Assembly (NCBI RefSeq): GCF_001905905.1
Contig: NZ_LIVT01000021.1
Location: 1 to 44,404, forward strand
Direction of reading: 5' to 3'
DNA length: 44,404 bases
DNA from: Streptomyces sp. CB02366
Lineage (GTDB): Bacteria; Actinomycetota; Actinomycetes; Streptomycetales; Streptomycetaceae
Position numbers and translations under genes: made by a program. The stretch's first letter is position 1, and the number at the start of each line of letters is the position of its first letter. The notes below the pieces were generated by a model that was not told where the DNA came from, did not search any database, and was given only the letters and a program-made list of their open reading frames with translations. Positions 34,936-43,977 of this stretch are shown here, one piece after another.

Positions 34936-35990
34936 TCAGAAACTCATGGGGTTCTCGTTCACGATGTAGTGGACGTGGGGGCCGCCGAAGTAGCGGCGGA
35001 CGATGTGCGGCTGACGCTGGCGTCTGCGGAAGAAGCGGCGGGTCTCCGCGGCGAGTTCGGCTTGGTCCCGGGCCCGGTGCTGCTTGGGCAGGCTGTGCTT
35101 GAGGTCCGCGTTGACCAGTTCGTCGGGGTTCAGCTCGGGCGAGTACGGGGGCAGGAAGTGCAGCTCGATGTCGTCGGGGTGGGCGGCGAGCCAGTCGCGG
35201 ACCTTCCTGGAACGGTGGGCGGAGTGCCCGTCGACCACGAGATGGACCTTGCGGTCGAAGTGGCCGGCGAGCCGGTCGAGGAAGCGGCACATCACCTCGG
35301 CGGTGAAGCTCTCGGCGAAGACTATAAAATGCATCCGGCCCTTCGTGCTGATCGCGGACATCGCGTTCACCGAGAACCGGTTGCCAGTCCGCCGCACGAC
35401 GGGAGTCTTCCCCTTCTCTCCCCAGGTGCGGCCGGTGACCTGGTCGGAGCGGATGCCGACCTGGTCGGCGAACAGGACCTCGCCGCCATCCTTCTTCGCC
35501 TTCGCCCCGATCGCCGGCCAGGTTTCCTCGTGCCAACGGCGCACGGCCTCCGGGTCCTGCTCCACGGCCCGCTTGTCCGGACGCGGAAGGACAACCCCCA
35601 CCGCTTCAGGTACTTGCCCACCCCCGGTTCGGTCAGCCGCAGCCGGTACAGTTTCGCGATCAGCTCGCCCACCAGACGCCGCGTCCACAACTGCCCGCTC
35701 AAGCCCACGTCGCAAGGCCGGTGATCGAGGACCGCCTGCCGCACAGCGGCCTGCTCGGCCTCCCCGAGCACCTGGTGCACCCCGACCGGCTTGCCCGGCG
35801 GCTGCATGACCAGCGCCTCCCGGCCGCCGGCCTGCCACACTTCGCCCACCACCCGTCGACGGCCTTCAGCGACACCCCGAAGACTGCCGCTACGTCCTCA
35901 CGGCCCCACCCCGCCACCAACGCGGCCACCGCCCGCAACCGCAGGGGGCCTCCTGCGCCGATGGCCACAGATGCCGCGCATCCCCCACCA
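34936..35990 (-). pseudogene. IS630-family transposase, frameshifted
   Basis: The core is well preserved: GGEVLFADQVGIRSDQVTGR (first Asp), KVHLVVDGHSAHRSRKVRDW (second Asp), LHFLPPYSPELNPDELVNAD (Glu) and the usual ending GGPHVHYIVNENPMSF. Frameshifts occur near 35590 (after YLKRWGLSF) and near 35850 (between SLKAVDGWW and WQAGGREALVMQPPG). The 5' end runs into the terminal repeat of the IS5-type element at 36009. Confidence 0.88.
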
Positions 35991-36089
35991 GATCGCTCAC
36001 ACCCCACCGAACCTCTTTCATCCTGTGCTGGAGGGCGCAGAGTGGTCAGCGGGGGTGGTGACGAGACAGGGCCCCTTGTCGTTGGCGTG

Positions 36090-36377
36090 GTGATTCCACT
36101 CATCACACCGGCGACCGAAGGGGCCCTGTTGGTTCCGTATGCTGCCACGCTCGACGTCCCTCATGAGCTGGTCAAGCATGTCGCATGGCTGCTGCACGAG
36201 CACCAACAGGCCCGCAACACCCGCTGGCGCAAGCTCGGCTGTTTCAAGCAGGCGTTGCTCACGCTGGTGCACCTGCGGAAGAACGAGACGTTCTCGCAGC
36301 TCGGGGCCGGTTTCGGGAGATCCCAGGCCACCGCCTGGCATGACGTCGACGAGACCTTGGACGTGCTGGCCTCCTAG
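36090..36377 (+). pseudogene. IS5-type transposase, 5' part (split by IS701)
   Basis: Reads LVPYAATLDVPHELVKHVAW and KLGCFKQALLTLVHLRKNET, the HTH-containing N-terminal domain, then GAGFGRSQATAWHDVDETLD and is interrupted at the CTAG target. The rest continues at 37823. Confidence 0.88.
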
Positions 36378-37818
36378 TAGGGCTTGGTCAGGTCGGGTGT
36401 GGGTGAGCGTGTCCTTTGGTCGGGTTTTGCGTTGAAGGGGTGTGACTCCGGACGAGATTGCTGTTGTGCGTGGTGAGTTGGAGGGCTTCGCGGCGGAGGT
36501 TTTCGAGCCGTTCGCGAGGAACGACCAGCGTCGGTGGGGGCAGGTCTACTTGCGGGGCCTGCTCATGGACGGGCAGCGCAAGTCGGTCGAGCCGATGGCC
36601 GCCCGGCTGGGTGAGGACGGGAACCGTCAGGCGCTGGCCCACTTCGTCACCACCAGCCCGTGGGATCCGGCGCATGTGCGTGCCCGGCTGGCCTGGAGAA
36701 TGGAGAAGGCGATCCGGCCCACCGCGCTGGTCTTCGACGACACCGGGTTCCTCAAGGACGGCAATGCCTCGGCGTGCGTGTCACGGCAGTACACCGGGAC
36801 CGCCGGCAAGGTCACCAACTGCCGGGTGGGCGTCTCCCTGCACATGGCTTCCGGTCATGCCTCGGCGGCAGTGGACTGGCGGCTGTTCCTGCCCGAGACC
36901 TGGGCGCCCGGATCCGTGAGGGCGGATCCGGACAAGGTCGCCCGCCGCACCGCCTGCGGCATCCCCGACGACATCGGGCATGTGGAGAAATGGCAGCTTG
37001 CGCTCGACATGCTCGACGAGACCCGCTCGTGGGGCATCGAGGTGCCGCTGGCCATCGCGGATGCCGGATACGGCGATGCCGCGGCCTTCCGCCTCGGTCT
37101 GCAGGCCCGCGGCCTCAACTACGTGGTGGGCATCTCGACCACCATGTCGGCCCAGCCCGGCGAAGCCGTGCCGGTGACCGAGGTGTACTCCGGCACAGGG
37201 CGCCCACCGGCGGCGAAGTACCCGGACAAGCCGCAGTCGGTGAAACAGCTGGTCCTGGCCGCCGGCCACAGGGCGGCGAAGCCGGTGCAATGGCGTGAGG
37301 GCTCCCGGCCCGGCACGGGCCGCAGCGGCTTCAAGCGGATGTACTCGCGGTTCGTGGCCTTGCGGATCCGGCCTGCCGGACGCGAGGTCCGCCAGGCCGC
37401 CGAGGGCCCGGAACTGCCCGAGTGCTGGCTCCTGGCCGAATGGCCGGCCGGCCAGGGCGAACCTGTCCAGTTCTGGCTCTCCGACCTGCCCGCCGACACC
37501 CCACTGACCACTCTCGTCCGCCTCGCCAAGCTCCGCTGGCGCATCGAACACGACTACCGCGAAATGAAACAGGCCCTCGGCCTGGCCCACTTCGAGGGCC
37601 GGACCTGGGGCGGCTGGCACCACCACGTCACCCTCGTCTCCGTCGCGCACGCCTTCTGCACCTTGCAACGACTGACCAAAGCCCCAAAAGCCATGGCGCC
37701 GGCCTGAGCCTCTACCGCATCGTCCACGAGCTACAGACCCTCCTCGCAACATGGGCCGGCGCCTGCCCCACCTGCCACCGCGACATACCCACCCCCGCAC
37801 CAACATGACCAAGCCCTA
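36378..37818 (+). mobile_element. IS701-family element, copy B (1441 bp)
   Basis: TAGGGCTTGGTCA / TGACCAAGCCCTA ends with CTAG duplicated at 36374-36377 and 37819-37822. It inserted inside an IS5-type transposase gene. It has the same terminal repeats as copy A at 23859-25300, but the transposase is diverged at many positions, so the copies are not a recent duplication of each other. Confidence 0.95.
36442..37707 (+). CDS. IS701-family transposase (copy B)
   Basis: A 421-residue intact DDE transposase starting at GTG. It shows RPTALVFDDTGFLKDGNASA (first Asp), EVPLAIADAGYGDAAAFRLG (second Asp) and LAKLRWRIEHDYREMKQALG (Glu). It has the same length as copy A and is probably functional. Confidence 0.94.
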   Translation: MTPDEIAVVRGELEGFAAEVFEPFARNDQRRWGQVYLRGLLMDGQRKSVEPMAARLGEDGNRQALAHFVTTSPWDPAHVRARLAWRMEKAIRPTALVFDDTGFLKDGNASACVSRQYTGTAGKVTNCRVGVSLHMASGHASAAVDWRLFLPETWAPGSVRADPDKVARRTACGIPDDIGHVEKWQLALDMLDETRSWGIEVPLAIADAGYGDAAAFRLGLQARGLNYVVGISTTMSAQPGEAVPVTEVYSGTGRPPAAKYPDKPQSVKQLVLAAGHRAAKPVQWREGSRPGTGRSGFKRMYSRFVALRIRPAGREVRQAAEGPELPECWLLAEWPAGQGEPVQFWLSDLPADTPLTTLVRLAKLRWRIEHDYREMKQALGLAHFEGRTWGGWHHHVTLVSVAHAFCTLQRLTKAPKAMAPA

Positions 37819-37822
37819 CTAG

Positions 37823-38340
37823 GCGCCGGGCCTCCACGAAGCGCTCACCGGTCTCGGTGAGGGCGATCACGTCATCGTTGACGGCACGCTGATCCCGATC
37901 GACCCGATCGACCCGATCGACCCGATCGACCCGATCGGCCGGGTCGGCGCGGACGAGCCGTACTACTCGATGAAACACCGCAAGCATGGGATGAACGTGC
38001 AGGTCATCGCCCGTCCCCACGGCACACCTCTGTGGTTCTCCCACGCGACACCCGGCCGGACCCACGACCTGACCGCAGCCCGAACCCACGGCATCGTCCA
38101 GGCCTGCCTCACCCGGCAGATCCTCGTCCTCGCCGACCGTGCCTACCAGGGCGTCGGCGCCACCCTCCGCACCCTGTAACACCACCACCGCGACCACGCA
38201 CGGCTGAGAGCACCCGGCGAACGCGCCTTCGCGCAGCTGAAGCCCTGGCACATCCTCCGCCGAGCCCGATGCTCCACCCGACGCATCGGCACCATCGTCC
38301 AAGCCGCCCGCACGTCGCTGACCTGCAACTATCCAGGATG
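37823..38340 (+). pseudogene. IS5-type transposase, 3' part (split by IS701)
   Basis: Resumes after the IS701 copy: LHEALTGLGEGDHVIVDGTL (first Asp), GADEPYYSMKHRKHGMNVQV, HDLTAARTHGIVQACLTRQI, VLADRAYQGVGATLRTL (second Asp). An in-frame TAA (38177-38179) is followed by LRAPGERAFAQLKPWHILRR, the last catalytic segment. So the gene also carries a nonsense mutation apart from the IS insertion. Confidence 0.85.
37892..37936 (+). repeat. 9-bp tandem repeat inside transposase
   Basis: Five consecutive units of GACCCGATC (the first is ATCCCGATC) add a run of Asp-Pro-Ile triplets directly after the catalytic VDGTLIPI segment. Related transposases in this window have a single IDRF/IDPI-type segment there, so this is a slippage expansion in a dead gene. 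Confidence 0.85.
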
Positions 38341-38352
38341 AAAGAGGCTCAC

Positions 38353-38491
38353 TGAGCCTCTTCAACACGGCCACGATCGGGTGATGGGGACGAGGACCGG
38401 TCGCTGGCGTGAGGGCGGCTCCCCGCTGGTAGCGGCGGCGGTCAACGACAGCCCGCCCATCACTCGCTCGAGTGGTTGTTGAAGAGGTTCA
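38353..38491. repeat. 139-bp MITE-like element, copy 2
   Basis: Second copy of the repeat at 30592-30730, with ends TGAGCCTCTTCAACA and TGTTGAAGAGGTTCA. It is abutted on the left by the end of the IS5-type element and on the right directly by the IS427-type element, which appears to have inserted at its last base. No open reading frame is found. Confidence 0.78.
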
Positions 38492-39390
38492 GAGCTCGTA
38501 ACACGATCATGGTCGGGTCCTCTTGAGGCGTCGGTAGCAGATGAGGCTGCAGGCGGGGGAGACGAAGGCGTCGTGGAGTTCGGTGCGGCGTTCCCAGCGC
38601 ACAGCGAGTCGTTTGAAGTGGTGGAGCAGGGCGAAGGTCTGCTCGACGACGTAGCGGAGCTTGCCGATGCCCTTGATGTTGGGTGATCCCTTGCGGGAGA
38701 TGACGGGCAGGATTCGTCGGCGACGCAGCTCGTCGCGGTTGAGGCTGGAGTCGTAGCCTTTGTCGCCGAGAAGGGCTTCTGGTCGTCGGCGGGGCCGGCC
38801 GGGGCGGCCTGCGACGGGTGGGATGCCGTCGACCAGGGCGAGGGTCTGGGTGACGTCGTTGACGTTGGCCGCGGTCGTGATGACCTTGAGCGGGGTACCG
38901 CGTCCGTCGCAGATCAGGTGGTGCTTGCTGCCCGTCTTCCGCCGGTCGACCGGCGACGGACCGGTGTCGGCGCCCCCTTTTTCGCGCGGATGTGTGAACC
39001 GTCCACACACGCACGTGACCAGTCGAGTTCGCCAGCCGCGTTCAGCTCGGCGAGCAGGACCCGGTGCAACTGGTCGAAGACTCCTGCCTCCTGCCACCGC
39101 TCCAGTCGGCGCCAGCACGTCTGCCCCGAGCCGAACCCCAGCTCCAGCGGCAGGAGTTGCCAGGCTATGTCGTTGTACAGGACGAACAGGATGCCCTGGA
39201 GGCAGAGCCGGTCCGGCACCGGCCTCGGCCCCGGAGACCGCTCCGGCCACGGCGGCAGCAACGGCTCGACCAGAGCCCACAACTCATCGTCCACGATCCA
39301 CGGTCGGGTACCCACACCTTCACGAACGGCCGAATCATCACACCGGTAACGGCCAACCAGGACGATTCAGCAAGATCGTGTTACGAGCTC
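38492..39390 (-). mobile_element. IS427-type IS5 element (899 bp)
   Basis: Perfect 17-bp inverted ends GAGCTCGTAACACGATC / GATCGTGTTACGAGCTC. The flanking triplets are TCA (left) and TAA (right). Both fit a TNA target but they are not identical, so this copy may be a recombination product rather than a simple insertion. Its right side truncates a pentapeptide-repeat gene. Partial copies or ends of the same element lie at both window edges (159-268 and 44388-44404). Confidence 0.92.
38507..39315 (-). CDS. IS427-type transposase (OrfA-OrfB by frameshift)
   Basis: The first frame starts at GTG 39315 (WIVDDELWALVEPLLPPWPE, QLLPLELGFGSGQTCWRRLE, CVDGSHIRAKKG with the first Asp). The second frame continues after an AAAAAGGGGG run (near 38975) with GPSPVDRRKTGSKHHLICDG, EALLGDKGYDSS (second Asp), YVVEQTFALLHHFKRLAVRW (Glu) and stops at 38507. 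Two overlapping frames joined at a poly-A/G slippage site are normal for this IS5 subgroup, so I consider the element functional rather than a pseudogene. Confidence 0.85.
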
Positions 39391-39965
39391 TAAGCGTCAC
39401 CGCTGAAAGTTGCTCGTTCGAACGAAACGCCCTCTTCGAAGGTGGCCGAACTGAAAACTGCGTCGCCCTGAAAGGTGGCCTCAGAGAATGATGTTCTTCC
39501 CCTCATGGTCGCGGAATCAAATCGAGCGTCCCTGAGAGTGGCGAGTGCAAACCATGCGGAACTGTTGAATGTTACTGAGTTGAAGCTGGCGTATTCATGA
39601 AAAACTGTAGAGTTGAAATCCGCGGCATCGTCGAACGTGGCAGATTCGAAGTCTATTATGCCCTCGAATGTTGCCGAATCGAACCGGCCCTTTCCGATCC
39701 TGGGCTGCGAGGTCTCAGGATCGCGAAGTGCGTCGAGAAGAGATTTAAAGAGCGGTTCTGAGAAGGCGGTTCCCCGATGATCAACATCGCTGCCCGGGGC
39801 TAGCCCGGCTAGATAAGAATTACGGTCCGCATTGGAAAGATGAGCCAAACACTCCGTGTGGTTATAGACAGAAGCGCCTGTGCAACCGAACTGATTCTGA
39901 GGGCTGGCTCCCTCGCCGCAGTGTGTCCACGGAGGCGGAAGCAGGATGGGACCTTGGGACGACAT
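39390..39965 (-). pseudogene. Pentapeptide-repeat protein truncated by IS
   Basis: A 191-residue frame whose second half is a run of pentapeptides of the A(D/N)LXX/(D/S)ATFX style: RFDSATFEGIIDFESATFDD, ADFNSTVFHEYASFNSVTFN, RFDSATMRGRTSFSEATFQG, VFSSATFEEGVSFERATF. This should form a right-handed quadrilateral beta-helix. The first ~85 residues have no repeats and include two Cys. The frame ends at a TAG formed by the IS427-type element, so further repeats are lost. The function is unknown. Confidence 0.82.
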
Positions 39966-40320
39966 ACCTGAAAGACCATCTAGCGCCCTTAACGGTTGCG
40001 CTGGCTGACGGGCGAGTAAGACGCTGGCTGCGGTCTGCGCGACCCGGTGCGTCGAGCATCATCAGTGGTCGCTCTGGCGGACCTTGACGGGCACACCTGC
40101 ACTGCCCGTACCCGCGTCGGCGATCAGTGCGCCACCTGCCAGGACGAGGCCCGTCACGCCCGGCTCGTCGCCGAGCTGCCCGTGACCACGACCGACGACG
40201 GCACCTGCCCCGGCGACACCAACCTCTTCGGCCGCGCCCCCATGCTCGGTGCCCCGTCCTGCGCTTGCTGCCCGCGGAAAATCCGTCTCGTTTGTCGGAC
40301 CCGGTTGTCAGACTGGGCGG
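39966..40320. other. Intergenic region with possible cysteine-rich gene fragment
   Basis: About 355 bp. A plus-strand frame around 40080-40280 encodes HTCTARTRVGDQCATCQDEA and later CACCPRK, which looks like the zinc-binding tail of a larger protein, but no start or complete domain is present. It may be the 3' remnant of a lost gene. Promoter signals for the DUF4238 gene must also lie here but none stands out. Confidence 0.3.
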
Positions 40321-41319
40321 ATGAACGAGGGATCACGCGCCCAGTGGCTGGCAGTGGCGCAGCAGATCGACGCCCGCATCGAGGAACTCCGACCCGAGGC
40401 CGAGCGTCACGTGGTCGGGCAGCACGTCATCTCCCGAGTACTGCTGAAGCGCTTCGCCGCGCCGTTCGGCAGTAACGGGCTCAAGCTCGTCCCTTTCAAC
40501 CTTGACCACCCCGACCGTCTGCACAAGATGGCGAGTCCGCGCCAGTGCGGCAAGGTCCCGTACTTCGCCCGCTTCGCCTCTGCCTCCCTGGAACAGCTAT
40601 GGGGCAAGCTCGAGACACGGATACCCGACGCCGCGCGCGCGGTGGATCGAGGTGACGTCTTCCAGCATGAACAACATGTGCAGACCCTGAAGGACCTGAT
40701 CGCCTTGCATCTGGTCCGGTCGCTGAACTACCGCAAGGTCCATGAGCGCATCTTCACCAAGGTCTACACCGAGACCCGCACCGCCCTGCTCACCGACAAG
40801 TCCGAACTGCTGCGCCGCGCAGTACTGCAACGCAGCGGACTTCACCTCGCTGGACCACAAGGCCTAGCCGCCGCAGCGGACGAGATTCTGAGCCCGCACC
40901 TGGCAAACTTCGAGAACGGAGCGGACTTCCGGGCTCGGATCGAGGACACCTTCGCCAAGGCTAAAGAGATGATCAGCGGTGCCGGGTTGGAGATTCTGGT
41001 GCCGGCCGCCGGGGAGTTCCTCCTGGGCGACAACCCGGCCCTGGCCATCCAACAGAGTGAAACCAGAACCGCCTTCAACGTAGCGATTGGCGACTCCACC
41101 GCCATCGTGTTGCCTTTCGGCCCCAGGCACCTCTTGGTCGGACGGACCCCCCGCAATGGGATGAGCGTCACCACCGAGTACACAGTTGGCTTCCTCAACC
41201 GGCTGCAGATCGAGGCAGCGGAGGAGCGGGTCTACCTCCGCCCTCGTAGCGGACAAGATGCCATCGTCCGCGGGTACCTCAAACAAGGCATCCGAAGTGC
41301 CAGGGGGCTCACACGCTGA
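40321..41319 (+). CDS. DUF4238 domain protein
   Basis: A 332-residue protein with the family opening EAERHVVGQHVISRVLLKRF (a His-x-x-x-x-His/Phe pattern), central helical region with YRKVHERIFTKV, and a C-terminal beta segment EFLLGDNPALAIQQSE and FGPRHLLVGRTP. DUF4238 proteins are widespread in bacteria and of unknown biochemical function; many occur on mobile DNA. The ATG at 40321 is where similarity begins, although no strong ribosome site is seen. It is an intact gene in a damaged neighbourhood. Confidence 0.82.
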   Translation: MNEGSRAQWLAVAQQIDARIEELRPEAERHVVGQHVISRVLLKRFAAPFGSNGLKLVPFNLDHPDRLHKMASPRQCGKVPYFARFASASLEQLWGKLETRIPDAARAVDRGDVFQHEQHVQTLKDLIALHLVRSLNYRKVHERIFTKVYTETRTALLTDKSELLRRAVLQRSGLHLAGPQGLAAAADEILSPHLANFENGADFRARIEDTFAKAKEMISGAGLEILVPAAGEFLLGDNPALAIQQSETRTAFNVAIGDSTAIVLPFGPRHLLVGRTPRNGMSVTTEYTVGFLNRLQIEAAEERVYLRPRSGQDAIVRGYLKQGIRSARGLTR

Positions 41320-41458
41320 TCTCCGGCCGTCTCAAGCCCGCCGCCGCTGCGATGCCGGCCCTCGCTCCACCATGGCGCCTCATCAGCCTCCCGGGACGGA
41401 CCGCGAGGCAGTGGTGGAGGAGCGCCGCTGGGGCGGTCGGCGCCACATCGGCCGCCCG

Positions 41459-41494
41459 CGGGGGCGAGCCGCAGAGCGTGGTGGCTCGCCCCCG
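41459..41494. terminator. Stem-loop, possible terminator after DUF4238 gene
   Basis: A perfect 12-bp inverted repeat CGGGGGCGAGCC / GGCTCGCCCCCG with a 12-base loop, lying 140 bp downstream of the DUF4238 stop. There is no T-run, but many Streptomyces terminators lack one. It is symmetrical, so it could work for either strand. Confidence 0.5.
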
Positions 41495-41592
41495 GTTCAG
41501 ATGCGGGTCTGGATCCAGAAGGCGCTGTAGGTCACGAGGATGCCGCCCATGGTCCGCTGGCTCAGGAACGAAGCCGGTGTCTACTTCGTACG

Positions 41593-42723
41593 ATGAGCAG
41601 CCACCACACCCTCGGCCACCGGCTGATCATCGAAGGCACTATCGACCGGGTCGGCGGACACGCCTACCTCTCCCAGCTGGTCACCGCCTGCCCCAACGCC
41701 TCCCTGGCCGTGGCCGACGCCGCGATCGTCCTGGACCGCGCCAAGCTCCGCCGCCTGGCCACCGCCGGCAACCACATCACCCAGATGGCCCTCGCCGGGC
41801 AGGGCGAGGCCGACGACATCCTGGGCGCCTCCGCCGCCGCGATCGGACAGGTCACCCAGACCACCGGCCCCGCCGCCCGCCTCGACATGGACGCCGTCAT
41901 GGAACTCGTGGTGGACGAGATCGAGACCATCGAACGCGACGGCAAGCAGACCGGCATCCCCCGCGGCTTCACCGACCTGGACAACCTCACCAACGGCTTC
42001 CTGCCGAGCCAGGTGATCGTCATCGCCGCCCGCCCCGCCATGGGTAAGTCCACCCTCGCCCTGGACATCGTCCGCTCCGCCAGCATCAAGCACGGCCTGC
42101 GCAGCGCCTTTTTCAGCCTGGAGATGGGCGTCAAGGAGATCGGCATGCGGATGCTGTCCGCCGAGGCCCGCGTCGCCCTCCACCACATGCGCATGGGCAC
42201 CGTCACCGCAGAAGACTGGAAGCGCATCGCCCGCGTCATGGACCGGGTCAGGCAAGCACCCATCGACCTCGTGGACGACGCCGTCGCCACGCTCACCCAG
42301 ATCAAGGCCCACTGCCGACGCCTCAAGCAGAACGGCGGCCTGGACCTCGTAGTCATCGACTACATCCAGCTCCTCCAAGCAGGCGGCCGCCGCCCCGAGG
42401 CCCGCCAGCAGGAAGTCAGCGACATCTCCCGCAACATCAAGCTCCTCGCCAAGGAACTGGAAGTGCCCGTCATCGCCCGGTCCCAGCTCAACCGCGGCCC
42501 CGAACAGCGCACCGACAAGAAGCCCATGGTCTCCGACCTGCGCGAGTCCGGCTCCATCGAGCAGGACGCCTACGAGAAGTCCTCGCCCCGCGCCAGCGAA
42601 GCCGACCTCGATGTCGCCAAGCACCGCAACGGCCCCGCCTCCACGATCGCCGTCGCCTTCCAAGGTCACTACAGCCGATTCATGGACATGGCCTCCCAGA
42701 GCGACTACGGCCACGCCGGGTGA
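41593..42723 (+). pseudogene. dnaB: Replicative helicase DnaB, truncated and internally deleted
   Basis: Clearly DnaB: DRVGGHAYLSQLVTACPNAS, IPRGFTDLDNLTNGFLPSQV, Walker A in AARPAMGKSTLALDIVRSAS, Walker B in LVVIDYIQL, and LLAKELEVPVIARSQLNRGP followed by VSDLRESGSIEQDA. The first ~60 residues of the N-terminal domain are missing. At about 42565 the usual segment between EQDAD and EDAYEK (a core strand ending in a His-Arg pair) is deleted, apparently between short GGACGCC-type repeats, giving EQDAYEKSSPRA. The C-terminus VAFQGHYSRFMDMAS is present. An intact replicative function is unlikely. It is probably a relic of a chromosomal, phage or plasmid copy. Confidence 0.8.
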
Positions 42724-42814
42724 ACCCACACACCCCACGCGCCACCCCTGACCTCTTGTGAAGCGCCCTCGACGCCCTCTCCAAGGCTGAACTTTCACCC
42801 GGGGTCCACTGCGG

Positions 42815-42918
42815 TCGCCGGGGTGGAGATCGGTGCCCAGGGGCTCCGGGCCACGATCGCCGCCGCGGCGCAGCTCCACTACAGCCGTTTCAACGACATG
42901 GTCACCGCCGGAAACTGA
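42815..42918 (+). pseudogene. Second DnaB-like C-terminal scrap
   Basis: The frame reads GAQGLRATIAAAAQLHYSRF followed by NDMVTAGN and a stop. The HYSRFxDM core repeats the C-terminus of the helicase gene just upstream (HYSRFMDM), so this may be a diverged leftover of another dnaB copy or a partial duplication. The length is too short for certainty. Confidence 0.35.
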
Positions 42919-43264
42919 GCCAGAGTCCCCAGGGTGCCCAAGAAGCGTCGTGTGCGTTTCTGTTGCCGCCGATCTTCCTCCCCGGGCCCTCTGGGGGGCT
43001 GCCCGGCCGGAAGATCGGCCCCTGGGGCCCGTACAGGCGATCAAGGCCCGTCCGGCGCACGCATACCTGATGCGGAGTACGCATATGCCCAGCACAGAGC
43101 AGACATTACGACTCACCGTCGTCGCCCTCATGTGACGGCGCAGCACAGTTGCCAAATCAGCACGCTTGCTGGCAAAGGCCATGGACGTGCTTCGAGGGAG
43201 AGGTCAACTCCAGTCGCGGTAAGAGGCGTTGATGTCTAGGACTGTCGAGGCCAGAATCAGGGTC
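42919..43264. other. Region without recognisable gene
   Basis: About 345 bp between the helicase scrap and the membrane-anchored hypothetical gene. No coding signature, repeat or RNA gene was recognised. Confidence 0.4.
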
Positions 43265-43786
43265 ATGGGGGACAACACGCGCTGGATAGCTGTGATCACA
43301 GGGGCAACCGCGATCCTCGCTAGTTGGGTCACCGGTCGTGGAAGCTCACGTGCCGCACTCCACCAGGCGCGGACAGCGGCGGCCGCCCAGCAGGCTGAGC
43401 GGCAACGTGATGCTCGCCGTTCCGCGTATCTGGCCTTGATCGAACACATGCACACCGCCGGCGGCCTCTACCGCCAGTGGCACACGGCTGCAGTCGGTCG
43501 GACTTCGGACGTTCAGACCACCGATTTTCAGGGGCTGCGGATCCAGATCCGCGACAACTATCACCGTCAGTTCCTGCCTGCCCTGCACACCGTCAGGCTC
43601 GAAGGACCCGACACCGTATGGGCCGCTGCCGCGCAGGTGCAAAGCACGTCAACTAGCACATTCAAGCTCCTGGACGACGCCCTTCAAACTTCTGCGGTCG
43701 CGGATGAACTCCATCACTCCATCATCGCGTTCTGGAATGCCGTCGACGGCTTTGCCGTAACTGCGCGTACAGCCCTGCATCCGTAG
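43265..43786 (+). CDS. Membrane-anchored hypothetical protein
   Basis: A 173-residue protein. The N-terminal hydrophobic segment WIAVITGATAILASWVTG is a single membrane anchor, followed by a charged helix (AAAAQQAERQRDARRSAYLA) and a helical domain ending AFWNAVDGFAVTARTALHP. The layout (one anchor, then coiled-coil-like cytoplasmic helix) is common in actinobacterial small proteins of unknown role. The ATG at 43265 is preferred because the hydrophobic segment follows it at once; upstream ribosome signal is weak. Confidence 0.6.
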   Translation: MGDNTRWIAVITGATAILASWVTGRGSSRAALHQARTAAAAQQAERQRDARRSAYLALIEHMHTAGGLYRQWHTAAVGRTSDVQTTDFQGLRIQIRDNYHRQFLPALHTVRLEGPDTVWAAAAQVQSTSTSTFKLLDDALQTSAVADELHHSIIAFWNAVDGFAVTARTALHP

Positions 43787-43977
43787 AGCCGCCGCCACCT
43801 TCGCGTATCTGCGCGGCACCGTGGGGAAGTACATGCGGGGCATCTCAGCAGCGACTCTTTTTGAAGGACGCTTGCCAGCTAACCCGCCTTGCACTCGTCA
43901 ACTATGGAGCGTGACGACGCTTTGGCCAGGGGTTGCCGAGCAGTCCGTTTGCCAACTGAGCTGCGTCGTCACACCTC

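Larger units (their letters stand above)
36009..38350 (+). mobile_element. IS5-type element interrupted by IS701
   Basis: Outer ends GAACCTCTTTCATCCTG (36009-36025) and CAGGATGAAAGAGGCTC (38334-38350) are inverted repeats. Without the 1441-bp IS701 insertion and its CTAG duplication the element is about 0.9 kb, normal for IS5. Its right end touches the 139-bp MITE-like repeat (two bases between). Confidence 0.85.

Noticed and set aside
23859..37818. The two inverted IS701 copies as a composite transposon carrying the desulfurase operon
   Set aside because: Each copy has its own CTAG duplication and the transposases are diverged, so they are independent insertions.
37892..37936. Short tandem repeats considered as a CRISPR or iteron array
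   Set aside because: The units are contiguous 9-mers without spacers and lie in frame inside a transposase gene.
41581..43182. A minus-strand open frame of about 530 codons opposite dnaB
   Set aside because: Antisense shadow of the helicase gene, Gly/Val/Asp-rich and without domains or a ribosome site.
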